DNA of 64,000 nt from Epiperipatus broadwayi (Eukaryota; Onychophora; Udeonychophora; Euonychophora; Peripatidae). The translations under genes and the position numbers were made by a program. The stretch lies in the NCBI GenBank assembly GCA_028023455.1, contig JAQFVV010000037.1, positions 436,001 to 500,000 on the forward strand, read 5' to 3'. The notes under the pieces were generated by a model. It worked only from the letters and a program-made list of their open reading frames with translations, had not been told where the DNA came from and made no database searches. Shown here piece after piece: positions 11,190 to 23,273 of this stretch; positions within the stretch are counted from its first letter, which is position 1, and the number at the start of each line of letters is the position of its first letter.

Positions 11190-13341
11190 GAAAATTTACA
11201 TAATTAACATGTGCTAACTTTTGTTAATTACATACTAATTACTTTTAATTATGCAGAAGATGCACAATATAAATAGAAGATAGTTAAGTGCATGTGTGCA
11301 AAATGTGCAGAAGTTTTGTTAAATTGGATACATATATGAACTGTTTAAGAGTGCATGTATAGAAATATTTACACATGGATGTCCAAAAATGTTCAACAAA
11401 TATAGATTATCTTTTCGAAGACAGTTTTATATATATATATTATTATTTATTATGAGTATAATAAATTCTTGTTAAGTTTTACTTGATGTTCTTTGTTATT
11501 ATGGATGTGACCCAACTACTGTTTTGAGATATCCCTAGGATATACTACATTAGGGTCCTAAGCTTTGTACTTTGTTAGTTTACAGATCAATATTTGGCTA
11601 TTCTATATCTATTACTACAATTAACTAACAAATGGCATTTATATGCTCTCACAAAAATTTATCATAAATAAGCAAGTATATTACTTTAAAATAAATTTAC
11701 TATTTGATAAATCCAAAAAAGTTTGGAGAAGTTAATAGGTTTATAAAAATGGTCATGAATCAACAATAGCTGAAACTTGCGGAAAATCTTATGGAGAAAA
11801 TAATTTTCATAATCCAGCATATCTGTGGAAACAATGCTACTTTATGTGAAAACATTACAAATGAGTCTTTTTTTAAATAACTGTTTCATTTAATTAAAAA
11901 ATGTTTTATATACTAAGAAAGAATTATACAATATTCAACAAAAAATATGGTTCAACTAAAACTGATCTATTACTACACTTATTGTTATTCAAGCTGCCAA
12001 ATAAAATTAATTAGTTCAGGATAACAACAAATTATGGAATAAATGATATTTTCTGTTTAGAAATTCATTATTTTTAAACAAACAAAACATGCAATGTTTT
12101 TTTTCATTTATTTTTCTCATTTTAACATTTCTTTTGCAAAACTTTTATAAAATAGTCAAAAAGATACACCTATAAATTGAATACTATTGCAGATATTTTT
12201 TATAAAAATCAATCTTTATATATAAATATAATTAATTATGCATATGATCTAATGCATATTTTGGTATAAGCAAACTAATTTCACTTTTTTGGAATTCCAA
12301 TCAATAAATCCCTCTTGCATTTAGACTTCTGTTTAAAGCAAATGGAAATGATCTGGAATGCCTATGTAGAAAGAGTAAACAAAAGACGTTTAACTGCTTG
12401 TTGATCTATTCAGGGATTTTCATATTTGGAATGTTATAATAATGGATAATTCATTTAAAAAATATTAGTTAAAGAAAAGAGAGAAAAAAAATGGATGCCC
12501 ATTTACAAGATAAAAGGGCAGAATAGTTAAAACGAATTCAATAACTTTATTACATCAACATTAGAATGGGAAAAGCTTTGTATATATTATCATTAACTAG
12601 ATACTATATACACGATGAAAACTAATATATTCATCTAACGGAATGAAAATATAGAGTTAAGTGATGCATTTTAGTTCTGATAACAATAAAAACTATCTAC
12701 GTTTCTTATTTACAAATGAAAACAAAAACATAAATTTCTAATAATTTACTGCAGTTGACGCATCACTAGTATAACAATTATTTCAAAACAAAGAAATTAT
12801 AAAATAGAAGTACAATTTTAAAAACATATTTGACGCAAATGATATAATTGTTGTAAAGATTATTGTAAGCGTGATATTTGCAGATTTGGGAATAAGAATA
12901 TGACCATCTGATAACAGTACTCCTAAACATAAATTATCCTAACACCTCAAGTTCAGATACACTACAAAGTAATGAACATTCAGGTATCTCAACAATAATA
13001 TATAAAGCAGTTAATTTGAAATACTTATCAATTAAATCATTTTTGTAATGAAAACAAACTATTTAAAAAAGTAATCCATTTCAATAACAGAAATATTTAT
13101 ATTAAAGCACACTTCAAAAAATAAGTTATTATTATTATAATTTGTGTATTAACAAATATTTATATAAAAAAAAGTTTTTCTTTGTAATATAACTTTCCCC
13201 CCACAAACGGTTAACGCTTTGTTGTTAAAGACACATAAATGCTAACAATAACTTTATCGATTAATTTAGTAATATATTAATTTTAGAGAGTTTTTAAAAA
13301 CATCTTTTCGGTTATAAGGAAGTTATCTACATTTCACTTAC

Positions 13342-13549
13342 CCTTAAAATCACATTCTGAAAGAACTATATGTATTACATCTGGATCTATAAAACCAACA
13401 AACATTTCTTGTAAATACTGAAAAGCTTCTTCTTTCGATTTGGGATTTTCAGAATTTGAAATCTCGCCATGATGATGGACTTGGTTTTTCGGAGCATCTT
13501 CCTCCGGACTTCTAGCATTTATATTCTCTAGTTTAATTTTTCTCGGCAT
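13342..13549 (-). CDS. N4BP2: N4BP2 (NEDD4-binding protein 2), first coding exon with CUE domain
   Basis: The minus-strand frame from ATG at 13549 gives 69 codons and then a split codon. It begins MPRKIK and ends in EEAFQYLQEMF and DPDVIHIVLSECDFK. The latter is a ubiquitin-binding CUE domain (residues about 39-69, cut before its last helix), with the hallmark M-F and a following helix. The L-S-E-C-D-F-K ending and the MPR start match my memory of vertebrate N4BP2. In that family the CUE domain is followed by a P-loop polynucleotide kinase and a Smr nuclease domain; neither is in the window. The exon ends in a perfect donor: AAG-G followed by GTAAGT (GT at 13341-13340), phase 1, as expected if the next residue is Val or similar. 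An in-frame TAG at 13558-13556 fixes the start. It is divergent from PDS5, the same neighbour as in human. Another CUE protein is the alternative. Confidence 0.82.
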
Positions 13550-14000
13550 TTTTGACTATAAGATAATCCTATATTGCCTGTGATTCTTACTTACATTTTC
13601 ACCATTAAAGCACAATAAAAAAAATATATTAAACCGAAATACTAACTGATTCATTATCTGAACTTTGATTTCAACAATTCACGGTAATAAACTATATATG
13701 GTATATTAACTGTGCGCATGGATTCACGCACAACATGGCTGAAACTTGGCCTTAATAAAATGTAAAACTAATTGTAATTGGTTCTCTCTACTATTTTTAA
13801 CTTTTTTAAGTTTGTCAATTTTAATATTTTCAATTAAATAATGTTATTTTATGAGTACTTAATTCTTTTTTATTTTTATGTGTTATTTATTTAATTTTTT
13901 GAGCAATATTATTTTTATGAAGTTATATTATTATATCTAAATACAATAGCCAATGAAATCTTTTTTTACAATTTTGTTTGGATACAAAGTTGGTCTTTGG
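13550..14000. promoter_or_regulatory. Probable shared promoter region between N4BP2 and PDS5
   Basis: This is the gap between the N4BP2 start codon (minus strand) and the predicted PDS5 first exon (plus strand). On the plus strand GGCGCCATTTTG at 13999-14010 resembles a YY1 site (AANATGGCGGC, reversed), a motif common at animal housekeeping starts. Around 13710-13755 the sequence is locally richer in CpG than its surroundings (TGCGCATGG, CACGCACAAC). The 5'UTR of N4BP2 must occupy part of it, and TTATAG just upstream of its ATG could even be a splice acceptor. Transcription starts cannot be placed from sequence alone. Confidence 0.4.
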
Positions 14001-14176
14001 CGCCATTTTGATTCAAATAGTGTTGATGAGCTGAAAAATCAGAACTTAGGATCAAGAGCTTCTTAATTGTGAACTATTAATTTATTTATCGCATTTTGTA
14101 ATCTTGATCTGCACATTTTTTTAACAGATTGAGGTTTAAATAAATTGTTTCTATATCATCGTGTGACATTTAGCAG
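14001..14176 (+). other. PDS5: Predicted non-coding first exon of PDS5 (5'UTR)
   Basis: The first coding exon of PDS5 at 24881 opens with a clean splice acceptor upstream of the ATG, so a non-coding exon must lie further left. The best donor seen in the gap after N4BP2 is TTTAGCAG followed by GTACGT (GT at 14177-14178), downstream of the YY1-like site at 13999. This would make an exon of up to about 175 bases and an intron of 10.7 kb. The start coordinate is a guess and the exon is inferred only from signals. Confidence 0.4.
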
Positions 14177-15815
14177 GTACGTTGAAGCTTTATATTTAAT
14201 AACGTAGGCTGAGAATATTTAATCTTGGTTGTCTATCTAGTCTTTTTCTGAATTAAAAGCAAAATATTTGTCAAGTATCTAATCATTATGAAATGAACTG
14301 CATTTCTTGTACGTTGGTATAGCGTGAGGTAATTGTACGTAAACATTTTATAAAGTAAACGAATTGTGTAGCTTCTTAGGAAATAACAAAGTATAAAAGT
14401 AAACGTAGTTGAAGCTTCAATCAACATTGATCTCATAGTATTGTATTAAAAGCTAATTGCCATATGCATTATAGTGATCTGATGAAAGTAAAATTTATTA
14501 CTTCGTGTATGTCAGGTTTATAATAACATTGCATTATTTTAAAAAAATTCATCTTTAAATATTTAGAAAATATTTTTGTAAAGTACAATAAAAAATTAAA
14601 ATTGTAAGCCTTTTTTAAAACGTTCATAAAGTATAATATTGTATATTGGTTTTGTTTATTTAATTAATCAGTTGTGTGATTATTCAAAAGATTATAATAC
14701 GATTTATAAATATGTATTAATGTAGACATTTTTGTATATTCTCCTATGCCTCGGTACATTGTTTGGTTTTGTATGTTTAGACAGAAAATTGTCTGGTTAT
14801 TTTTAATTTCGGTATTTTAATTTACCTTTATTATGGTAATGTTTTTAGTAGAATTTAGTGCATAGTTGTGTATTTGTTATAAATTTGCTTTTATTTTGAG
14901 AAATAATTACTATGCTGTAATTTGAAATATAATTGTTAGTTCAAGGTCATAAACACTAATAAATTTTATTGCTTTAATTTTTAAAAAATAAAAGTTATTT
15001 TTCAATTTTGTAATAATATTTAGTAATAATGTCCAGGAATAAAGTTTTAATAACTTCAAAATGTCGCTAGTAGCTTTTAATTTAGAAAAAAAACTGGGCA
15101 GTCTCAAATTTGTGATTAATTAAATAATTTTATTTAGCCGTCTGTTCAGCTTTTGTTTTTATTTTTATTTTTTTTGCGTGTAATATATGTATTTAGTATA
15201 TAATGTTCTTTATTTGTATTAAATTCAATTTATAAAAACAAACTTTATAATTTAGCGTTGCAAATATAAGAAAAATAAAGTTTTGTTTTATACTGCCACC
15301 TCGTGAGAATTTTTTTCTGTGGTTTTCTTTTTAAAAAGGTGTATATATATGTCCTATAATCGTTGTTAAACTTTTAAAAATATATATGCAATTTGACAAC
15401 AATCATTTAATCCACGGTAAATTATTTGAAGTTTTAAAAAAAGTTTAGAAACATGACTAAATACAGTAAAAAGTTTAATAACTTATGTTTGCTATGCGTT
15501 TCCTAATTTGAATCTATGTTCTAAATATGATATGCCACCCGTAACGTCATTGTTTTGGTTGTACTAACACTGGTAAACATTTTTTATCATTTTAATTTTT
15601 TTTTTTTTTAAGTTTTCCATAGAATTTCAACTATATTATTAGAATTGTTTTGTTGTATGTCTTTTTGTGTGGTAATATTTTTTATCCGTTTTAGTTTTTT
15701 TTTTATTTTTATTAATATTATTAGGCTGCCAGTGTGTTATCATATTACTATTATACATACATTATAGATAGGATTATGTTGGATCTTGCAGTGGGCTGAA
15801 TGAGAATCATACACC

Positions 15816-16301
15816 CATCACAACGGGTTAAAAGTGGATAGAAAACATTCCCTACCTTGCATGAGAGTAGTGTAAGGAAAATTACAATACAGAAATATTC
15901 ATTATTGGATAATCTCTAGTCTAAAATATCTAATAATAATTATTAATATACGTTCAATAAGTGATTTGTGTTAAAGTTGTGGTGACTGAATTTTTGACAC
16001 ATCAATGAAACTGCGGTACTTTGCTATCTATATATACTGAATAATGGTAAATATGTGTAAAAGATTGTGATCTGGGATAACTGATGAGTGCTGGTTCAGC
16101 ACGAAATGTGTATCTTGGGGATCATATATCTTTTTCACATCTTCAATCATGTTTATGATTGCATCCCTCCACAAGGTGTTAAAAGTATAAAAAACATTCC
16201 ATACTTTGCGTGTGAGTGGTGTAATGAAAATTACACTGGATATATTATTCATTATTGGATAATCCCTAATCTAATGAGTGACTAATAATAATTATTAATA
16301 C
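15816..16301. repeat. Direct repeat with 350-bp period
   Basis: About 137 bases at 15816-15952 recur at 16166-16301 at roughly 75 percent identity; both copies include TTCATTATTGGATAATC and end in TAATAATAATTATTAATA. The period is about 350 bp, so the block looks like one and a half units of a tandemly repeated element. The hammerhead-like motif (16063-16148) sits just before the second copy. Confidence 0.8.
16063..16148 (+). ncRNA. Hammerhead ribozyme-like motif (type I order)
   Basis: All invariant core bases of a hammerhead are present in order. CUGAUGA lies at 16081-16087. A perfect 5-bp stem II follows, GTGCT (16088-16092) with AGCAC (16098-16102) and loop GGTTC. GAA is at 16103-16105. 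Stem III is AUGUG (16106-16110) with CACAU (16136-16140), closing a 25-base loop. The cleavage triplet AUC ends at 16141. Stem I is weaker: two base pairs next to the core, an 11-base bulge, then GATTG (16063-16067) with CAATC (16144-16148). It lies in a direct repeat with a 350-bp period, as small self-cleaving retroelements do. Activity is unproven; the weak stem I may mean a relic. Confidence 0.5.
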
Positions 16302-18478
16302 CTAAATATTGTGTTCTTTTTAATGAAATGTTCATATGTAAAGAACATTATGTTTATTATATTTTTAATGACAAAGAAGTTTTTAAATCAACTTGATACC
16401 GTCTGTTATATCTGATGAATTAATTGACTTTCATATCTCGTTGGCAAACTTTTAATTTGCTTATTATGACATGTTATAAGCTTAATATTAAATGCAAAAT
16501 GATTGGCCAAAATAATGATTGTGGCTTAACATATGCTGAATAATATGTGGAAGTTATTTTACAATGGGTAATTTTATTCCAATAGCTGAAAGAAATAAAA
16601 AAAACATATTCAGTTGTTATCTGTTTTAATAGCAAATCTAATAGATCATCTTCAGATACAAACTAAAATATTCAAATACACTGTCTGCGATAACTACTGT
16701 TACATACAATTAAAAGTTGCCTGTATTAGTCTCCAAAAGTCTTTCAACAATTAGAGATATCAATGTGGAAGACATATTGTGAACTGACATTTAATTAAAG
16801 CAAGTTGTTTCTCACCTAAAACCCATTTACTAAAAAGCATTTAATGTGCCTGCAGTGAGATTATAAATTATTTTTGTCTGATAGATTTTTTTTTCCTCTT
16901 TAAACTAATTTAACTTAACAATAGAAAAATTTATTTCTAAATGGGATTTTTATTTATGTATATTTGTTTGTTTAGAAATGGCTAATTTCCATTGGGCTGT
17001 TATGAAATGTGTTGGTCTTAAGTTAATGGATGTCTCAGTATAGTATATTTAATTATTCATTTCTTTCATTATCAAATTGTATAATTACATACAGTATCCT
17101 TTGGATTGTTACTACTTTATCAATCGTTGGTATTAATTTTCATAGGACTGTGGAATCAGTTTATCTTTGGGGGGAGGGAGCATGTTTTCATAGAAAATAT
17201 TAAAGATGGTACAATCTAGTTGCACAATTCTTTTGTGTTGGATAATGAGTTCGAGCTCAATATCTATTAATATTATTTTTGGGCTGTTTCGCAGGCTTAC
17301 AATATAGTTATCTAGAAACCGTCATCAATAAAGACATTAATATGTTCTTAAAGGTATTTACATCTGATACTCATACTGTAATAATTATTACATAATCTCC
17401 AGATTATGTACTATATCAATCTATAATTCTTAATATAGTTAATATGCATTTTCTAATAAATTGGGGCATGAAATAAATAAAGTTAAAAAGTAATGGCTAA
17501 AAATGTAATGAAATGGAGAAATTACAAAGAAAGGTCAGTGATAAAATAAAACAGCAAATACCTAGAGTAATAGTAAAATCATAGATATTGCCTGTTCAGA
17601 TATTGGGTTTTAAGTTTTTATTTTATTCTTAAGCTATATATTCATTTGTCAATAATTAGATGATTAACAGTTTTGCCATAATTTGGTTATCTAAACAAAG
17701 AAAAACCCTAAATATTATTGTCATTCACAAAAAAAGTACAACTTGTTTGAATTCAAATTGCAGAGTTTGATAGTATGTGCTAATCATTACATTATAAGTT
17801 CTTTGATATAATATACAGACAATTCAAACAATTTGGATGGGAAGAATAACTTCTTGTTATTGAAATAATAATTGAAGATAGAAATGATAAATTGTTAATA
17901 AAATATACATTCAAAAAATGGAAAGAATATTATGATTTGCATTTAGAAATAATATGGCTTCATCTCTAAAAATTGCATTAAGTAGAAGATGAAATAGTAT
18001 AATAATAAAAAAAGTAATTGTAATTTTTAAATCCTTACAGAAAAGACATAATTCAATAATGAAATAAGTTTTTGACCAGATAACTTAATTTTATCTGCAA
18101 TTAAGGTATTGATTAGATGAATTTCTATTACCTTAGATGTCAGGATTACTAATGAAAAGTGATTTGAATTTAAAAATTTTAGGCGAATCACAAATAAATT
18201 TTGCACTTTTACTATTTCAATTTCAAATGTACTTAATACCCAAAGAATAAAAATTTGTAATATGGTAAAGAAAATATAAAATCATATATTCTTATACTTC
18301 TATTTGTTATGAATTTTAATACAAATTAAATACAAGTAAAACATTTTTTAATATAAAACCTGATATTGCATGTCTTCTGCTAGTTTATTGTATTTTGGCA
18401 CGTATGATGTTATAACTAGTCATACAGTCATTCAGATGTTTTTATTCATTATCCTGGATCTGAACTTTGATTTAAAAA

Positions 18479-19640
18479 GTTCATTGTTGAAAAACCACTT
18501 TCACAAAGGCAAGTTGATCCAAAGCAGGAGTTTAACCATTGAAAATTTTACTTTAAGAGTGGATATATTTTCCCAACTACAAGTGTCCATAAATCTAAAC
18601 AGGTTTGTAGTACTCTTGTTTTTAATTGTAGATCAGATTGAAAATCAATTATTTCCATTTCTAAATTAGTGGCATTTTTATTTATCATACTTGCAATCTG
18701 TTTTGCAATATTTCAGAAATATTATTATCAACAAATGGATTTAAAATGAATGAAGCAATTAACTGAATTTTACAAAAATCAGAAAATCTAATTCCAAAAT
18801 TGTTTTTTAAATTCAGCAAAATTTTCAGAATATTTTTCTGTTTCAATTTTTTTATATTTCTTAACATAGTTCTCCAAATTTATTTTATATAAAGCGCAGA
18901 TAGTTAGTTGAAATTAAATTGAAAGGCTGCAAACCTTTTGCGCTTATTATAATACTTACCTGACAGCCAATCAGATATTATGATGGCTGTCGGAATAATG
19001 ATCAAACCGTAAACACAAGACAGAGAATTTTGCAAGAAAAGGATTTCGCACTGTATGTTTGTAATTCTGACTCAGTGAGTTAAATGTAAAGATATTTAAA
19101 GCTTCACGCTTTCAAACCTAAATACTTGAGACTGGCCTAGATATATAGAAAGACAAGTAAAGAAAAGGGTGGACCGCCCTTTTCTTGTAAAATTCTCTGT
19201 CTTGTGTTTACAGTTTGATCATTATTCAGACAGCTATCATAACATCTGATTGGCTGTCAGGTAAATATTATAATAAGCGCGAAGGGTTTGCAAACTTTCA
19301 ATTTAATTTTTCCAAATTTGTAAAGTGGTTAAAGTTACATTCCTTTATTTAAGATATCTACAAATGTAATTTTGGTTTAAATGTATTTGGTTTTTTGTTA
19401 CCTCTAAGTTCAAGATTGAGTATATTCATCATTATGTCTGTAAAAAAAGCTAAATAAGTTAACCAGCTATGATCACCAAGTTCTTCATAAATTTCGTTTC
19501 CGGATTCTACAAATTGTTTTATCTTGGAAGAAGCTCTAAAAATCATTGTAGGATTTTTTCCCCTTGCTAAGCCATTGAACTTCAGAATGTAACATTAAAG
19601 TTCCATATTTATCATAAAATACTTCAGTTAATATTTGGGA
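18479..19640 (-). pseudogene. hAT transposase (ZBED5/GTF2IRD2-like family), broken
   Basis: Four conserved blocks follow in the right order on the minus strand. Near 19625-19585 is LHSEVQWLSKGK (family: H-T-E-V-R-W-L-S-R-G-K). At 19546-19358 is IKQFVES, then DHSWLTYLAFFTDIMMNILN and LELRGNKK (family: W-L-x-D-L-A-F-L-V-D-I-x-x-H-L-N-x-L-N-L-x-L-Q-G). Near 18800-18690 is FCKIQL, then NPFVDN. At 18523-18479 is FGSTCLCESGFSTMNF, the hAT C-terminal dimerisation domain. Stops and frame changes separate them, and a foldback element has inserted between the second and third blocks. The N-terminal BED finger and first catalytic region, expected right of 19640, were not recognised. Confidence 0.85.
18910..19310. 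mobile_element. Foldback element, arms about 130 bp
   Basis: Left arm 18910-19043 and right arm 19177-19310 are inverted copies of high identity; both include the block TGACAGCCAATCAGAT or its complement and CAAGACAGAGAATTTT. The middle carries TAGATATATAGAAAGACAAG. It interrupts the hAT transposase relic, so it is a real insertion. A half copy of the same family lies at 62453-62650. Confidence 0.85.
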
Positions 19641-19812
19641 ATTATCTACTGTAAAATCTGGCACAAATAGAATTTATAATTTTTAGAACAACTTTCATGA
19701 CATGTTCATAATGTAGCACTTTCTACATAATGCTTGTTGATGTATGGTGCAGTGAGTTTGGAAACTTAAGATCATTCTTACATAATGTGATGAAGTCAAC
19801 ACCAGAACCAAT

Positions 19813-20119
19813 CAGGATCCCCAACCCTATGCCCGCGGGCACCATGGCGCCCGCAGACCATTTTACATGTGCCCACCGCTATCCGAACACGATAAAAAAT
19901 TATTTATCTGATACAAATAAATTTAATTTTTAAGATTTCTTATAAATTATTGTATTATATTGTAATCAAATTGTAGGTCATACTATAATTTTATAGCGTA
20001 AAAGGGTCTATCATTAACAATATCTAACTATAAATTTACATTGAAAAAATAAATGGTGTCTGCCACCTGGCCGGTATTATAGAATGTGCTTTTAAGTGCA
20101 AAAAGGTTGGGGACCGCTG
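19813..20119. mobile_element. Small non-autonomous hAT-like element
   Basis: The left end CAGGATCCCCAACCCTATG followed by CCCGCGGGC, and the right end (read in reverse) CAGCGGTCCCCAACCTTTTT, match each other and the widespread hAT terminus CAGGGGTCCCCAACC. The 307-bp interior has no frame. No 8-bp target duplication is visible; the flanks ACCAAT and ATTGGT are inverted instead. It is nested in the larger hAT relic. Confidence 0.7.
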
Positions 20120-20436
20120 CCCTATTGGTATGGACTCAAGTTTTTGAAGCCAGAGATTAATTTCTTTAATGTTGGGATGTTCTCTCCACATGTATTTCCT
20201 TTCAAGTGCAAAACTGACAGTATACTGCACAGTCATTAAAAATCATACTTATAAAAATATTTATTTGAGCTATATTACACGTCTGTTGATTCATCACACT
20301 ATAAACTTAGAAAAACAAATTTTTGTAAATCATTTTTGTTTGTGCTCTGATATTTTCAGACATTGCTTTTATTCTACTGAATTTCTAATAATGGAACTTC
20401 TTGGATAGCTGACATAATTTCATTATTTTTAAATTC

Positions 20437-20761
20437 TTGAAATAATATCTGATGCACCAAGCATTGTTTTTTTTTTTTTAAATTATTTTGCCATCCTCCA
20501 AAGTTTTTTGTATATTGAAAATATATGTACAAGCTTAAATATTGCAATTATTGCAGTTTTCGTTTTATTTATAGTCCTGATAAATATCAGTTGTTCTAAT
20601 GCAAATTGCTGAAATAATGTCTGATGCACCAAGTATTGTTTCTTTAATTATTTTACCATCCTTCAAAGTTTTTTGTGCATTGAAAGTATATGTGCAAACT
20701 TAAGTAATGCAATTATAGCAGTTTTCATTCTATTTATAGTCCTGATAGACATTAATTGTTG
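20437..20761. repeat. Tandem duplication, about 170-bp unit
   Basis: Two copies, 20437-20597 and 20609-20761, align at about 80 percent. Shared blocks include TCTGATGCACCAAG and TTTATAGTCCTGATA. It lies within the hAT relic; no function is evident. Confidence 0.8.
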
Positions 20762-20856
20762 CTGTTTTCAAGTTCACTTTGGATTTTTTAAAATTGCTGT
20801 TAGAAAAATATTATCAATCATATTTTTCATGAATTGTTGTAAAATATTGTTCTATG

Positions 20857-20877
20857 TTGCATCCCCCCCCCCCCCTC
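20857..20877. repeat. Poly(C) tract
   Basis: An uninterrupted run of C in otherwise A+T-rich DNA, just before TCAGCAACTG. It may be prone to length errors in sequencing. Confidence 0.9.
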
Positions 20878-21122
20878 AGCAACTGTTTAATCACAAATCA
20901 AATACATTTGTTGTTAAATAAAAAAATATTTTCTCATTCTGCATAAAAATGATAGTTGTATATACGTTTTGTTTTTTTTTTTCTGGCTCATATGCAGACA
21001 ATTATGGTAACTGTAAAATAATTAATATATTAACGATTATCTATATAAAACAAGAATATATTTTTATATTTGGATAAAATCACCTATCACTTATCTTAAA
21101 TTAAACATTGCTCAATGTATAT

Positions 21123-21395
21123 GTAAACAAAGGGAGTAAATCACTTTTCTCCAGGTTATGACTTAAAAGCACTCTAAATGTTGAACTGTTGAACAAAGGA
21201 ATCAAGAATCGAATGAATCCAAAATAAATGAACCCACCTATTCTTAGTTGCTCTTATGTTTATAAGCATATCTTTGTCAACATTGTTGGTAATTCAGAAT
21301 GAAATGAATTCATTTTATTCTTGATTCCTTTGTTCAATCTTTAGAGTGCTTTTAAGTCACAGCCTGGGGAAATGTGATTTACTCCCTTTGTTTAC
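21123..21395. repeat. Inverted repeat, arms about 92-98 bp
   Basis: Left arm 21123-21220 and right arm 21303-21395 are inverted copies. Both carry GTAAACAAAGGGAGTAAATC, CTTAAAAGCACTCTAAA and GAACAAAGGAATCAAGAAT, with a handful of mismatches and one small gap. It lies within the hAT relic. It could be a MITE or a foldback element. Confidence 0.85.
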
Positions 21396-22818
21396 TATTA
21401 CTTATCTTACAACTTCGAAAATTTGCTTTGTATAAAGAAATATTAGAAAATAACTGCTGCTCTTTTGGCAACCACAACTCCATGTTGTGTGAAAATAGAA
21501 CTGCTTGGAGCCGCTACATCAAGTTCGTATTGTTCATAAAATGAGCCACTTATGTGAGCTACACGCGGCTTGTGAGCTATAGGGTGGGCATCTCTGCAAT
21601 AAAGGATTAGGAGATGCAATTGGAATGTTTGGAAATGTTATTGAGCATTGTTCGTTCATTATTCATTAGCAGGATGGGTTTTACACTAATAGTGCAAACC
21701 AGGCTGTAGATACAAACATTACTTACCGATCTTTTAGTCTATTCAGCATCTTGTAATAATGCTTTTTAATCTGTTATGCAGCATTTTTTTCCCCCTGAAA
21801 AACTAATACCTTATACAATTGTAGTTCTCTGTTATATTCTAATTTTCATAATTAAAGCAATCAATATTGCACTTTTTAGTATCTTTTCTAGCATAAAATT
21901 TTTTATAAGTTTATTATTTTTTTCGATAAATTTGTTAATTTTCATGCACAATTCCACAATTGTTGATTTAATATTATATCTAAAAAGCTGAAGTGTTCTT
22001 ATATTTTTAAATTATTGAGTATTTAATGAAATTTTTCTAATGTTATTATTAAATGTTGATTCATATTTTTATACAATTAGCTTTGCAAAATGACATCTTA
22101 TATGCAAGTAATTTAAATACAGTTGTTATATCAGTAAGCTGAAATACCTTATAATTTTTAAATATAGCACAACACATTGGAGTCTGTTGCATTTGAATAT
22201 TTATGTCTAGTTTTCACTTAAAATACTATCAGTATATTTAAACTCATTCACATTCTGTAGTTGATAAGCCACCTGAGTTGTTTTCATTCAAAATATTTAT
22301 TTATTTTTTTAAATTGGCAAGAATAATATAATTATCACATTATATGTCATGATAATTTTCTTATTTTTGCTTTATATCTTTTCAAATTAAAATTTCCATC
22401 AAATCTTCATGAAGCACTTATAAACTGTTCAATGGCTGGGGTGATAAAAATAGAAAATAATGTATGCATTAATATATATCCTGTTTAACACAATATTTTG
22501 TCTCCATTTTTTCACAATCGCTAATAATTTATATCATTATTTAGAAATTAGAATATGAGTAAACTTTCTTGGGCCATTAGCTTATCAATTAAGTAAGTCA
22601 AATAATAAAATTGCTAGAAGATATATATATATTCTTTACTTGTTGCATTTTTTTTTCTTGACGAATACCATATTACTTCAAATTTAAACTGCATCTTTTA
22701 TTTAAATTTTGAAATCATAAAATTAGTGTTCAGCTTAAATTCAAAATGAATATTTTAATATCTTATTTCTGATGATATCCCACTCCCAACGATCGCATCT
22801 TTTATTTTACGCTCTATG

Positions 22819-23273
22819 CATGCAGTACAGTATTATGATAGTAGATAGCAGTTTATTTGGGGGATTCCATTCACTTTTTTTTTATTTATTTAAATAAATA
22901 AAAAAGTTTTATTATTTTTCAATACTTATTATAAAATCATTTTTATATTTTTTCCCAATTTTAAAATCCTACTGCATACATAGTATTACAATTGTTGATA
23001 GCAGTTTATTCAGTAGTTCCCCATTTATACTTTTTAAATAAATAAAATGTTTATTATTTTTCAATCTCTTATAAAATCATCTTTATATTTTTTTCCAATT
23101 TTAAAATCCTATTGCACACATAGTATTACGATTGTTGATAGCAGTTTATTCGAGAATTTCCCGTTCATATTTTTCTTATAGTTTCTATTGAAGTAAATAA
23201 AAATGTTATTATTTTTCAGTACCTATTATAATATTATTTATATATATTTTTCACCCAATTTTAAAATCCTACT
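22819..23273. repeat. Three tandem copies of a 140-160-bp unit
   Basis: The block GATAGCAGTTTATT, A+T-rich spacer, TTATTATTTTTCA, then CCAATTTTAAAATCCTA recurs three times, with unit boundaries near 22971 and 23112. Copies differ by indels in the A+T-rich part. No coding sense is evident. Confidence 0.85.

Larger units (their letters stand above)
1..13341 (-). other. N4BP2 first intron and flanking non-coding DNA
   Basis: No conserved host exon could be found on either strand left of the N4BP2 first coding exon. The donor at 13341 opens an intron that runs leftward, so at least part of this stretch is N4BP2 intron 1. It is A+T-rich and holds relics of non-LTR retrotransposons, an LTR-like piece, a SINE-like piece and inverted repeats, which are listed separately. 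Between those entries (for example 1-840, 1150-2030, 2280-3620, 5500-6190, 6460-9400 and 11200-13340) I see only A+T-rich sequence, short homopolymers and TA-rich microsatellite runs. Where the N4BP2 intron ends is unknown. Confidence 0.5.
18440..21599 (-). mobile_element. hAT DNA transposon relic with nested insertions
   Basis: A transposase relic lies on the minus strand (next entry). At its upstream side, 21585-21599 reads on the minus strand as CAGAGATGCCCACCC, a typical hAT terminus, followed by hAT-like subterminal sequence (GCCGCGTGTAGCTCACATAAG). I could not find the matching far end near 18440, so the left border is approximate. A foldback element, a small hAT-like element and another inverted repeat are nested inside, so this is an old insertion in the PDS5 intron, antisense to the gene. 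Confidence 0.65.

Noticed and set aside
16028-16285. Overlapping 65- and 74-codon frames on both strands
   Set aside because: Both lie across the direct repeat and hammerhead-like motif and show no domain.
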